Assembly: GCA_963556195.1 (NCBI GenBank)
Contig: OY744531.1
Location: forward strand, 102,543,642-102,607,641
DNA from: Sepiola atlantica
Lineage: Eukaryota; Mollusca; Cephalopoda; Sepiida; Sepiolidae
Direction: 5' to 3'
Length of the DNA stretch: 64,000 bases
Shown: in pieces, positions 11,041 to 20,224 of the stretch
Position numbering within the stretch: the first letter of the stretch is position 1
Layout of the letters: each line of letters starts with the position of its first letter
Notes under the pieces: generated by a model
The model's input: only the letters and a program-made list of their open reading frames with translations
What the model was told of the DNA's origin: nothing
The model's database searches: none
Translations under genes and position numbers: made by a program

Positions 11041-11340
11041 TTTTCTTTTTTTTCTTGTTTCTTTTCATTCTTCATATTCTTTATTTATTTGTTTACTTCT
11101 TTGTTATCCTTTTCTTTTTCTTATCCTTTTCGTATTCTCTCATTCCATTCACATTTTCTTTCTTTCACTTATTCTTTCACATTCTCTTCTCCCTCTCTTT
11201 CTCTCTCTTTACCTTTTTCTTTCTATTACACTTCATCTTACTGTCACTCTTTCCCCTCTCTGTTGTTTACTTCCCTTTTCCTTCCAATATGACTTCTGTC
11301 TCTCCTCCTCCTCCTCCTCCACTACTCCCAGATGCAACAG
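11041..11340. repeat. Pyrimidine-rich low-complexity tract
   Basis: T/C-rich with (CTC)n at 11300-11322. No supported gene. Confidence 0.7.
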
Positions 11341-12030
11341 GTACTGTTGACTAACTTAGTAACTATTATTCTTCACTTCTGCCATAAATAGCTTCTCAAC
11401 TGCCACAAGATTGGCTGATGGACTGGTACTGGTGGCTGGGTTGTGTGTTGCTGGTGGGCGACCAACAACCACCATACATATTAATTGCCGCCACAAACCA
11501 CATTAACAAAATGGCCGGCTTGTGAAACAAGTGTGAGTTTCAATAGGAGTGTTGATGAATTGCAATAAGCATTTCCGTTGCACACTAACCATTACGTATT
11601 CTCCAATTAGCCATTAAATATTTAAATTTTCATGTCATCAGCTTAAGCTGACCTTCTCTGAGGAATTACACCGGATTTTCTTTTACATGACTGAGAAAAA
11701 AAGTAATTGCGTTAGCATTGCCACCTACATATTTCCATCTCTTGTCGGGAATTTAAGGTATTAAATGTTAGATGTTCGTATGTTGCTTGGTTATTCAAGC
11801 ACAGACCTTTTACATACACACAAGAAGAATTACTCAATCATCTAAATCTTTAGAAAATCTATGGTGAATCTAACATATGATATTATCTTGTCGGATTTTT
11901 TAAGTCAGATCCAAATAGAATTTAAACTGACAAATCGAACTTTCTTTTGGACTAGCCAATTTTTATTTATTATTGTTGTACCATGTTGTCTAGGAGTTGT
12001 CTCCCTTAAGTTTAAAAATGTGCAACAAAT
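11341..12030. other. No gene seen
   Basis: Ordinary AT-rich sequence. The 67-codon frame at 11861-12064 runs into the next tandem repeat and has no domain. Confidence 0.6.
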
Positions 12031-12430
12031 AAAAATTAAGAACAAAAATAAGTTTGGCGGATAGGTACAGCTAGTTTGAAATAAAACAACAAGTTGATAA
12101 ATTATAATTCAAAACAATCAATTATAATTCGAACAATCTAGATGAATAAATACAAAAATAACTTTGCCGGATAGGTACAGCTAGTTTGAAATAAAACATC
12201 AAGTTGATAAATTATAATTCAAAACAATCAATTATAATTCAAACAATCAATTATAATTCAAACAATCTAGATGATTAAATACAAAAATAAGTTTGGCGGA
12301 TAGGTACAGCTAGTTTGAAATAAAACAACAAGTTGACAAATTATAATTCAAAACAATCAATTATAATTCAAACAATCAATTATAATTCAAACAATCAATT
12401 ATAATTCAAACAATCTAGATAATTAAATAC
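12030..12430. repeat. Nested tandem repeat with stepwise internal expansion
   Basis: Three units of about 110-150 bp begin 'ggcggataggtacagctagt'. Each carries an inner 19-bp repeat, aattataattcaaacaatc. After a first variant copy (aaaacaatc), the inner repeat is present 1, 2 and 3 times in successive units, so unit length grows left to right. Confidence 0.9.
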
Positions 12431-12562
12431 AATTACAAACTTTAATCTGATATTTATATGGACCCCAACTTCGATGATTGAAATCACCCCCTTCCTTCCT
12501 CTATATGTCATGCAATATGATAAAAGAAGTGAGAGACAGAAAGGAAAGAAAGAAAGAGAGAG

Positions 12563-12593
<31 letters not shown>

Positions 12594-12669
12594 GAGAGGG
12601 TCTATTATGACGTCACAAAAGTAGAAAACCCGAAACGACGTTGTCTGTAGGTATAAAAACACTTTAATA

Positions 12670-12702
<33 letters not shown>

Positions 12703-13340
12703 CTAGAAGAATACACTTCCCAGGATGGGTAAAATGAATTCCCCGAACAGAGCGGTTTTGCACCATTTTAATGCCCCCTTATGAAGATTAAAATCAAGAT
12801 ATAATAATACTAAACCTTATGTCTTGAATCCCCATTCTAATTTTTATTAAAATCTATTACATGATTTTGATTCTAGAAAATGTCTCAAATGTTAGTTGTC
12901 TTCAGAAGAAATTGAAATTCATGGGATCTGGCTTAATTCGTGTCGAATTATTATGGATCTAATTCAATGAAAATCTGATATTTTTACATTTTCAAATAGG
13001 AAATTGTGCCTCCTAAAAACCCTTTAAAATTCTTCAAAGAAACTGAAATTTGGAGAATATTTATTGATGTCAAATACCTATTAAAATTTCATAAAAAGTC
13101 AAAAGTTCTGAATTTTCACAAAGAACTTCCATACCCTTTTTGCCCCCTTTGTATAAAACTAAATTAAATATAGCCAACATTACCCACTCTTAAGGCTAGC
13201 AGCTGTGTTCCAAAAATTCATAATGATCGGTTAACTAGTTTATGAGTGAATCCTGTACATACAAATATATAAACATATAAATATACCTAACTTTATAAAG
13301 ATATAAATATAAATAGACATTAGATAAACTTTAAGAACAG
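12431..13340. other. No gene seen; AAAG tract, (AT)n and AT-rich DNA
   Basis: 12536-12600 is a purine (AAAG/AG)n tract, 12675-12702 is (AT)n, and 12720-13340 is AT-rich with no recognised gene. Confidence 0.6.
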
Positions 13341-13494
13341 CCTACACAAATACAATTACGTTTCAGCAAACAATATGCTTCTCCAGGGCCGAAAGATAAT
13401 AAACATTATTATCAGATATTTATATTATCAGATTATTATCTTTCGGCCCTGACGAAGCATATGGCTTGCTGAAACGTAATTGCATTTGTGTAGG
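13341..13494. repeat. Foldback with hammerhead in the right arm
   Basis: Left arm 13341-13400 and right arm 13432-13494 are near-perfect reverse complements around a ~30-bp AT-rich loop. The right arm carries an intact hammerhead (13445-13496). Read on the minus strand, the left arm has CTGGAGA where the right has CTGACGA, changing the invariant A6 of the core, so one arm is functional-looking and its mirror is not. Confidence 0.85.
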
Positions 13495-13496
13495 CC
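13445..13496 (+). ncRNA. Hammerhead ribozyme (type I, intact core)
   Basis: Stem I GGCC (13445-13448) pairs with GGCC (13493-13496). Core CTGACGA 13449-13455. Stem II AGCA/TGCT (13456-13459 with 13467-13470). GAAA 13471-13474. Stem III CGTAA/TTGTG (13475-13479 with 13486-13490, two G-U pairs). Cleavage site GTA, A at 13492. All required core bases are in place. The setting resembles Penelope-like or other ribozyme-bearing retroelement ends; no coding part is attached. Confidence 0.75.
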
Positions 13497-13586
13497 ATTC
13501 TAAATGTTTATATAATGTCTATCTATATTTTGAAAAAATATTAGTTTTAAGTTCATTTTATCAATATATTTTAACTTATTTAATGA

Positions 13587-13592
<6 letters not shown>

Positions 13593-13618
<26 letters not shown>
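13593..13618. repeat. (AT)n microsatellite
   Basis: About 26 bp of TA dinucleotides at the left edge of the next foldback. Confidence 0.9.
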
Positions 13619-13623
<5 letters not shown>

Positions 13624-13652
13624 GGATAAAATAAATTAAGAAGGAAACAGCA

Positions 13653-13787
13653 GAAGACCTAAAAACTCAACGTTTCGCCCAACTGTTGTGTGGGCTTTTT
13701 TTTTTTTTTTGCTGCTTTTAGTATTTTTCGCTCTTGAAAAAGCCTACGCAACAGTTGGGCAAAACGTTGAGTTCTTAGGTCTTCCAC
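13653..13787. repeat. Foldback, decayed ribozyme-like arms
   Basis: Arms around 13653-13700 and 13740-13787 share 'caacgtttcgcccaactgtt' and its complement. Outward, each arm reads GCCCACACAACAGTTGGGC followed by GAAA or AAAA and CGTTGAG. This looks like hammerhead stem II and GAAA, but the CTGANGA half is a poly-A run in one arm and a degenerate 'cttgaaaa' in the other. Confidence 0.75.
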
Positions 13788-13799
13788 TAGCCGTGTATA

Positions 13800-13915
13800 T
13801 AAAAACACTCGGCAAAACTAACTCCATGCATTTTAACCTGAAGATTCCCCCCTAGGATGAAATGCGGGAGCATCTGTGTAGCTTAACCGTCATAAATATA
13901 TTTTCATAACTTACT
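13800..13915 (+). mobile_element. Penelope-like terminal repeat fragment with decayed hammerhead
   Basis: Same sequence as the 3' end of the element at 4130-5350 (actccatgcattttaacctg, gcgggagcatctgtgtagct). Hammerhead core CTGAAGA (13837-13843), stem II TCC/GGA, GAAA 13858-13861, stem III with several G-U pairs and GTA at 13877-13879. Stem I has a C-A mismatch at its second pair, so activity is doubtful. Confidence 0.7.
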
Positions 13916-13930
13916 ATATATATATATATT

Positions 13931-14252
13931 TACACAGACATGTACAAAATCTGCGACACTGGCATGTCGATGTTATCGATCAACAGCTATTATAAACTGA
14001 GATCTCATCAGGCAGATTTTCATTCTTTCCAAATATGATCTAAGGTTAAGATCGGATTGTTACTCTGCCTGATGAGATCTCAGTTTATAATAGCTGTTGA
14101 TCGATAACATCGACATGCCAGTGTCGCAGATTTTGTACATGTCTGTGTAGATAAAAATAATCATATATAAAAGCTCTATTTGATATTGAGCACTTTTTTA
14201 TAAACCCGGTTGAAATTCTTTGGATTACTACCCTGTGGATGTTTACCTGGAT
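13931..14252. repeat. Foldback family A, copy 1
   Basis: Left arm 13931-14015 and right arm 14065-14149 are inverted copies (acatgtacaaaatctgcgac; tcgatgttatcgatcaacag). The right arm continues into a ~100-bp tail (agctctatttgatattgagc, ccctgtggatgtttacctgg) ending in (AT)n. Copy 2 at 53115-53490 has the tail on the opposite side. The minus-strand 84-codon frame is not a gene. Confidence 0.85.

Positions 14253-14295
<43 letters not shown>
14253..14295. repeat. (AT)n microsatellite
   Basis: About 40 bp of TA dinucleotides between two foldbacks. Confidence 0.95.
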
Positions 14296-14300
<5 letters not shown>

Positions 14301-14390
14301 AATACAACAAACGATGTAAGAGGCAACTAATATCTTCAATTAGTGAACATCCGGATAAAAATAAAGCTCAATATACTGGATAAAGCATTA

Positions 14391-14608
14391 ATAGCAATAG
14401 ATGAAGTGAAAGAATAAAATAAAGTGCGAATCAAATATTATTACAGTTCAATGTTCAGGCAAAGTACTTTAAAGTCCTTAACTCATGAGGAAAAGATTTT
14501 CTTTGAAAACTCATGAGTTAAGGACTTTAAAGTACTTTGCCTGAACATTGAACTGTAATAAAATTTGATTCGCACCTTATTTTATTCTTTCACTTCATCT
14601 ATTGCTAT
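14391..14608. repeat. Near-perfect foldback with ribozyme 3' half at the loop
   Basis: Arms 14391-14489 and 14510-14608, almost identical over ~99 bp, with a 20-nt loop. Loop plus right arm read: stem II-like GAAAAGA..TCTTT, GAAA (14505-14508), stem III ACTC-AT-GAGT, then TA and AGG. This is the same architecture as the hammerhead at 14940-14989, minus its CTGATGA half. Confidence 0.9.
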
Positions 14609-14630
14609 ATATATATATATATATATATAT

Positions 14631-15070
14631 TAGAGGTGAAAGATGAGAATAATGAATGTTTGAAAAAGGAAAACAATACTCATTTTCAAACATTCATTTT
14701 CCTTTTCAAACATTCATTTCAAACATTCATTTCCAAAATAACAGATGCTTTTATTTTATTTTTGTCTTGACGTGTTTTTGGATATCATCCACCCGGACTT
14801 TACGCTCTCACCTCAACATAAGACTCTTTACCTTTTGGCCCTTATTTTTGTTCTTTATTTCTATTTTGTTTTACTTTATATAAAATTTTCAAAGTTAAAT
14901 GTTGCCGATAATATTTACAACTACATTATCGGCTTTCCCTATCCTCTGATGAGAAGAGTTTATCTTTGAAAATCCATGGATTAAGGATATGAGGCTCCTT
15001 GCTCCGAACTTTTGATGTTTTAATAAATATTCTATCTTTACAATTCTTTATTCTCATCTTTCAGCTCTAA
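14631..15070 (+). mobile_element. Ribozyme-bearing element with short inverted ends
   Basis: Bounded by inverted ends 'tagaggtgaaagatgagaat' (from 14631) and its complement (to 15070). It contains a hammerhead near its right end and AT-rich, non-coding sequence elsewhere; the two overlapping 74-75 codon frames have no recognisable domain. It looks like a non-autonomous, Penelope-type element. Confidence 0.6.
14940..14989 (+). ncRNA. Hammerhead ribozyme (type I, complete)
   Basis: Stem I TATCCT (14940-14945) pairs perfectly with AGGATA (14984-14989). Core CTGATGA 14946-14952. Stem II GAAGA/TCTTT (14953-14957 with 14963-14967, one G-U). GAAA 14968-14971. Stem III ATCC/GGAT (14972-14975 with 14978-14981) with a two-base loop. 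Cleavage after TA (A at 14983). Every invariant base is present; the short stem III is typical of retroelement hammerheads. This is the best ribozyme in the window. Confidence 0.85.
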
Positions 15071-15188
15071 AATTAATTGCTCTATTCAATATATTGAGCT
15101 TTATATTATCACGATAGATTATTATTATTAAACGATAATTCTATTATCGTTATTTAATTCAACATTTAGATATTAAATATATATATAT

Positions 15189-15320
15189 ATTATAATATAA
15201 AATGAAGTAATAAAATAAGGTGTCAATCAAATTTTATTAGAATTCAAAGTTGCTTGAACTTTGAATTCTAATAAAATTTGATTGACACCTTATTTTATTA
15301 CTTCATTTTATATTATAATA
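15189..15320. repeat. Perfect long palindrome
   Basis: Arms 15189-15251 and 15257-15320 are reverse complements over ~63 bp with the 5-nt spacer gcttg. It contains no ribozyme core. It shares 'aataaaataaggtg' with the foldback at 14391. Confidence 0.95.
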
Positions 15321-15417
15321 TTAATGCTCTATCCAGTATATTGAGCTTCAGTTTTTATCCGGATGTTTCACTAATTATAAGATATTAGTTGACGCTTATA
15401 TCTTTTGTTGGATTGCT

Positions 15418-16436
15418 TCATATATATATATATATATATATATGCTTCTCTTGCCTTCTAGTGAACCATTGATAGAAGTATTGCGCATGCAACTGACAAA
15501 CTGACTGAACACAGATGTTGCATATCATTGTTCATCTTCAATGACAAAATATTTTGATTCCAATATGAAGAGTGGATTATCCTTAAGTTGTTCATTTGAG
15601 TGATGATGTCGTCTTGTTACATATCAGATATCCATCAGTCAAAAAAAAAAGAAGCGATCAGCTGATGGATCACATGAAACACACACAGCTGCAGCCGTTG
15701 GCTAATTAGTGCCATTGTATCTGATCATACCATGTTGTCGACCAATCTGATGTTGACACTCTGCTTTGAGCTATCCTGAATATTGATTGGATTTTTGATG
15801 TTGAATGTTTTTGAGAAGGAGAATTTTGAAGAAAATAAATAAATAAATAAATAAATAAATAAAAATCATGTCTTATGATTTGAACCGATTCCAATGTAAT
15901 TATTTTTCCTTTCTGTGAGAGATTCCATAACAGACACAGTCGGCAGAATGTAGGAGTTTCGTCTCACATGGAGTGTTTCGCTCTTAGGTCATTCAAAGAT
16001 TAGTATGTGTGGGGGTGGGGGTGTGCTTATTATATTATCTTTTGAAGTTGACGATTTAGTTTTGAATTATTATTTTGTTGGGTTCCGAATCAACCATCAA
16101 AGCATGACATTAATTGAACAAGAACTGAAAATGGTTTACTCGATATGACATACTAGTATCCCATCTCTCCAGTGTTGCCCAGGAAGGAATGAGAACATCT
16201 GTGTTAACCTGCATTTGTGTGCGTACACTGAACAGGCAGTGGTTGTCTACTTATTGTCTACATCGTTTCGGTGCTTGATTTCAACACTGGCCGTAGGGTC
16301 AATCATGCGTTCTCAATCATGTGGTCTGTCAATCATGCGTTCTCAATCACTGTAACAAAAGGATTTTCCTTCCAAACCAAATCACAACTCAAGTTTAAAA
16401 CATGTAACAATGTTTTATTTTGAGAAGTTACACTGA
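15418..16436. other. (AT)n then no gene seen
   Basis: (AT)n at 15418-15443. (AAAT)n at about 15836-15866 after a ~200-bp stretch resembling a degraded retroposon tail. 16010-16025 is a G-rich run. No exon recognised. Confidence 0.5.
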
Positions 16437-16984
16437 TGTGTGATACAATGAAGGGCACGAGGATAGGAAGTGACTCATCGACAGAGACAAAAGTAAATGC
16501 CGGAGTGGTCAATTTCCATTGTTCAGGACAGGTAACTAAGAAAAGAATACCGGACACGACATTTAGGAGTGACAGTCTGACCACAGTAAGGTAGGTTAGT
16601 TTTACGACAGTTGACGACAGTAAAGTTTATGACAAAATGTTAATGGAGAGAAAACGAGCAGTTAGGATCGAACCGCTCTCGAGAGAGCGGATCGGACCAG
16701 GAAAACGATGAGATGAGCTGACGACTTGAACAACGACAATGGGGGTCTCGACAGTCTGCGACGGTGTCACACACACTCATAGTTCCAACTAAGTTATACA
16801 CAACGTATATGTGTTCGTGTTATTTATCGAGAGTTGTGTTTCTTTTATTTAACTTGTGGACCAGTGCTGTGCCCTCGACGATTCGTCGGTGGATAGACGA
16901 CTCGGCTAGACGATGGAGACAAGAATGCCACGGACACACAACGTTGGGGTTAACGGTCATCGAGTGCTTGATTTCTCTACTCGA
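16437..16984 (+). mobile_element. Dispersed LTR-like repeat, copy 1
   Basis: About 550 bp starting 'gtgtgatacaatgaag' is repeated in inverted orientation at 42270-42862. Shared landmarks: 'attgttcaggacag', 'ggtctcgacagtctgcgacg', 'atagttccaactaagtt', 'ggaccagtgctgtgccctcg', 'acaacgttggggt'. The length, lack of coding and the TATTTAA-type box near 16850 suit a solo LTR, but I cannot define exact ends or a target duplication. The 94-codon frame at 16764-17048 is not conserved in the second copy. Confidence 0.65.
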
Positions 16985-17938
16985 CGACAGACTTTCAATT
17001 CAGTTTGAACATTTCTTCCAACCGAATACAAGCAGTCCATCAGCTTAAGACCAATGTGTCTCTGAGCCCCACATAAATCTAACTCCCCCCCCCCCTCTGC
17101 CTGCTCTGCTGGAATATACGTCTATAGGTATTAGTGTTATTTCGGTTAGACCACACAACCAGCCTATGTGAAAATGCTAAGCTGTTTTATCAGTGGGCAT
17201 AAATCTTAGTGACCAGGGACACACCACCATCTGGGATGATCATAATTTTGAAAAGTCTCAGGTGACTCCTAATCACAGCATGGAACCTTATATCCAAGAA
17301 GACATTATTTCAAAGGGTCGGCTGATTACTTAGGTGAGCTTTTCTCTTCACTAAATATTTTCTCATCGTGGGCCTGCCGTATGCAGCATGCATCTATGCA
17401 CCCCACTAAATATGCAGCATTGTGCATATTTACATCTGTCTACTCCTGCTCCGAAACCTGAACCCCATGTTACCATTTTTATTCTTATTTCTTTTAAATT
17501 CCTATAATTTTTACTTTAAAATATGTTTAATCATATTACGAAGATTCGGTGTGTTAGCAGTTGAAATGAATCTTATATGAACAAAGTTGCGCTTCCGTGT
17601 CATTTTTGTATGCTCTTTCAACAGGTAATGGGGTTTTGTCCAATGTTTAGGCTGGTTTAATCTAATAATTATTGCTTCTATTATGATTAATTTTCATTTA
17701 TCACAAGATGGCATTGTATTTGTAAGAATGTTTAACTTGTTTGAAGCCTACCTTTTTTAGTTATACACTGTGAACATTGGCTTCTGGATGACAAATTTCC
17801 TAATTTTCAACTAATAATTTGGTGACTAATTGCGCTACCAAAATAACTTTGGTATCATTGTTTATGTTTTGTGAAGATCTATGTGTTCACATTAAAAGGT
17901 TTTAGATATAATGAAAATAACATTTTGGTTTGGGATAC
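16985..17938. other. No gene seen
   Basis: Probable intron DNA. A C-run lies at 17085-17096; otherwise AT-rich without features. Confidence 0.5.
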
Positions 17939-18213
17939 TGTTAGGTCAACCTAACAAACCAAAATCGAGTTATTTCCCTTGAAGCAAAGTAAGAGTTATC
18001 GCCCCCTGGGATTTGAAGAAAGTCGTCTGCCGGACAGGAAATGTAAACAGAACGGTCTCACAAGCAAACAAGCATCTCGCGTTCAGCGGTTTTTCTACAT
18101 TTAATTTAATCGGTGTGTTTTGTTAAATAAATCTGTTATGGGTTCTACTTCGTACCTCCTTCATTTTTCTGAGTTGTAATTGAACCGAAACGTATAAACA
18201 TTAAGACGTAACA
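17939..18213. mobile_element. Solo LTR with 5-bp target-site duplication
   Basis: 275 bp beginning TGTTAGG and ending CGTAACA (inverted termini TGTTA/TAACA), flanked on both sides by GATAC (17934-17938 and 18214-18218). An AATAAA-like signal lies near 18125. TG...CA ends with a 5-bp duplication are the hallmark of a solo LTR of the Gypsy or BEL type. No internal region remains. Confidence 0.85.
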
Positions 18214-18449
18214 GATACCTACATGGAGGGTGGTGTTTGCCACACTTAACATGGTGACTTTGCCAAGTGAGAAGGTCTGCGTTCGTGTTCAAGTGTGATA
18301 TTTAGTGTTTTGCAAAAATGTTCCGGCATTTCAGTGTTGAATGTAAATTTGTCCCCTTCTATTTGTAGTTATTTGACAAACCTTTTATTTAAATAAACTT
18401 TTCTAACAGTTCTTCGATTCTTCAGTTCTTTGTCTTTTATGCATTCCAG

Positions 18450-18550
18450 GAGGTTTCTCTGCCTGCCAGCTGCCACCTAAGAAATCTTTTGGTACAAAGA
18501 ACCAAGATTTTATGGAAAGTAAGAAAGAACAGTTTGAGCAATATCTTCAA
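18450..18550 (+). CDS. SNX14: Internal exon of a sorting-nexin gene (SNX14-like PX domain)
   Basis: A 101-bp exon with a pyrimidine-rich tract and AG acceptor just before 18450 and a consensus donor, CAA|GTAAGT, after 18550. Frame: two bases complete a codon, then 33 codons ending in phase 0. The peptide contains LPPKKSFGTKNQDFMES and then KKEQFEQYLQ. The LP.K followed by F...K.E.F..YLQ pattern matches the PX domain region of sorting nexins (phosphoinositide-binding; SNX14 acts at the ER-lysosome/lipid-droplet interface), and from memory it is closest to SNX14. The neighbouring PX exons were not found, so introns must be long. A second acceptor at 18468-18469 is possible. Family call firm; paralogue call moderate. 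Confidence 0.7.
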
Positions 18551-19471
18551 GTAAGTAACAACAACCAATCATGTTTTGTTTTGTAATATTTCAGATCGGA
18601 CTTCTTCAAACTTTTAATAGATTCCAGAAAGGAAAGACATTCAAGATCTATTGTGTTCCTGCTATCACCGATCACCTCAAAACCAAATTTGAGACATGCT
18701 AAAATATCACCAACTAGCGTTTATCAAATTAGTTCTTTTAAATAGGATTTCGAAAGTTGAATTCAAGTATTACACTATCGTTTGGTCATTAAATTATGAA
18801 TTGAACCAAATATTTATGAAGCTATAAGTGTTTTAATCTCTATTTAGAATAACTTTTTTTTATCTAAATAGTTTCTAAAACTTTTAGTCTTTTAATACAT
18901 TAGGATTTACTAAGAATCTTAAAGCCAGAAATGACATACTATTCGACAGTTTAAAAGCATTAAAATTTCTTACAAGTTTCCAAGCTTCATGGATTAATTT
19001 ATATATTTTTCAACTATTAATAAGTGATTATAATGATTGACCAAAATCTATTCTGTTTTTTTTTTAATTTTGTAATTACATAATTTTTTTAAATAGGATT
19101 TTAAAAAAATGATCTATCTTATTTCGTGACTATATGGACTCGTCTAGACACTGTATAGAGGAGTCTACAACGTAGGATGGGGGTAGTCTCGAAGGAGTCC
19201 TTCTGTACTTCTGCAAATAGACACTCTTGTAAATATACCACCTTGTTGTCTTATTTATTATCGGCCCTTCAAGGTCATAACATTTAGAGTGGGTGATATG
19301 TGGAGATTTTCAATCCTTTCATAGTAATCATTATCATTCCACAGGCAATTTATCCATTTATTCATCTCATTAACCCTTTATTCTTGACTGTTTCTTAACT
19401 GATGACTCCTAGTAAAAAAGAAAAATCCCTCCACCTCCAAATCCAAGTTGTATGTCCCCTCTCCGGGTCCT
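18551..19471. other. Intron, no further feature
   Basis: AT-rich; follows the SNX-like exon. No second exon seen. Confidence 0.5.
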
Positions 19472-19483
19472 GCTAGTATGTAT

Positions 19484-19827
19484 TTCTCGGCCTTTTGGCT
19501 AAGAGCAAAGTGTAGTATCTGTTCCGATGGATACTGCACCCTATAGAACTGTATCGTCTTGGCCTTCGGGGCTTGATTTACGCCGGTCTATGGGTCTGTC
19601 TTGTGCAGTTCTAGGAGGTCAATTCTCCCAGGCTTTGCCTACTCACCCTTTGAGAAAGGGGTTAGTTTATTGCTAATCGCCTGAGGCGCCCCTACCAAGG
19701 AATGCCGACAGGGCTGCCCAGGCATTTTTTGACGGTCATAAGTGCTCTTTCTCTAGAGTGCTGACTTATCAAATCCCACTTTCTGACCTTGTGCCACATT
19801 TTACTTTGTGGGAGGTAGATAAATACC
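19484..19827 (+). mobile_element. SINE with U2 snRNA-derived head, full length, with TSD
   Basis: 344 bp flanked by a perfect 12-bp target duplication GCTAGTATGTAT (19472-19483 and 19828-19839). The first ~41 nt equal U2 snRNA from about nt 6 to 46: TTCTCGGCCTTTTGGCTAAG, then GTGTAGTATCTGTTC, which includes the branch-point recognition GTAGTA. A non-U2 body follows (gccttcggggcttgatttac; agttctaggaggtc; aatgccgacagggctgccca) and a tail (cccactttctgaccttgtgc; gggaggtagataaata). Its 5' end coincides with the U2 5' region and the duplication proves retroposition as a unit. Copies: 30690-31022, 32031-32195, 36618-36845 and 62601-62932. Confidence 0.88.
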
Positions 19828-19839
19828 GCTAGTATGTAT

Positions 19840-20224
19840 ATATAACATTTGGAAAGCCTGCAAACAATGATTGTCATTCCGTTTGAAAGCACTTTCAATT
19901 GAAATTGTCAGTTCCATTTGTGTGCCTCAATTGGCCTTCCTGTAAATTCCAGCTGGAAGGAATCGGATTCTTCATCGAAGTTGGTATAGTCTTACTGATG
20001 ACAGCTTATTTCATGCCCAATTTATTCAATTAACTCTTTTTTGTTTGGGAACGAGGAGGGGGGGGGGTCTTCTCAATTCCGGATAGTCTTCCCTTCTCTC
20101 TCAAAACACAACAAAAAAAAATGGAGTTTTACTATCTTCTTCGAAGTAAATAGAATACAACATCTGTACATATGTTTGTCTGTACAGACATAACTTTCTC
20201 AGCTGAGCAGCTGAAGCATTAGAA
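19840..20224. other. No gene seen
   Basis: Ordinary sequence with a G-run at 20056-20066. Frames here extend from the SINE and are not genes. Confidence 0.5.

Larger units (their letters stand above)
14296..15415. repeat. Large inverted-repeat composite
   Basis: Outer arms 14296-14395 and about 15307-15415 are inverted copies (gaacatccggataaaaataa; gctcaatatactgga). They enclose a perfect foldback, a ribozyme-bearing element with its own inverted ends and a second perfect palindrome, so inverted structures are nested two deep. Confidence 0.75.

Noticed and set aside
10532..11354. Plus-strand frames of 104-272 codons
   Set aside because: Products of the 33-bp minisatellite and T/C-rich DNA; three overlapping frames are equally open.
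14065..14110. CTGATGAG in foldback family A as a hammerhead
   Set aside because: No GAAA at a suitable distance and no stem II; the same holds at 53385.
19484..19660. Functional U2 snRNA gene
   Set aside because: Only the first ~41 nt are U2; the Sm site and 3' stem-loops are absent, and a target duplication shows retroposition.
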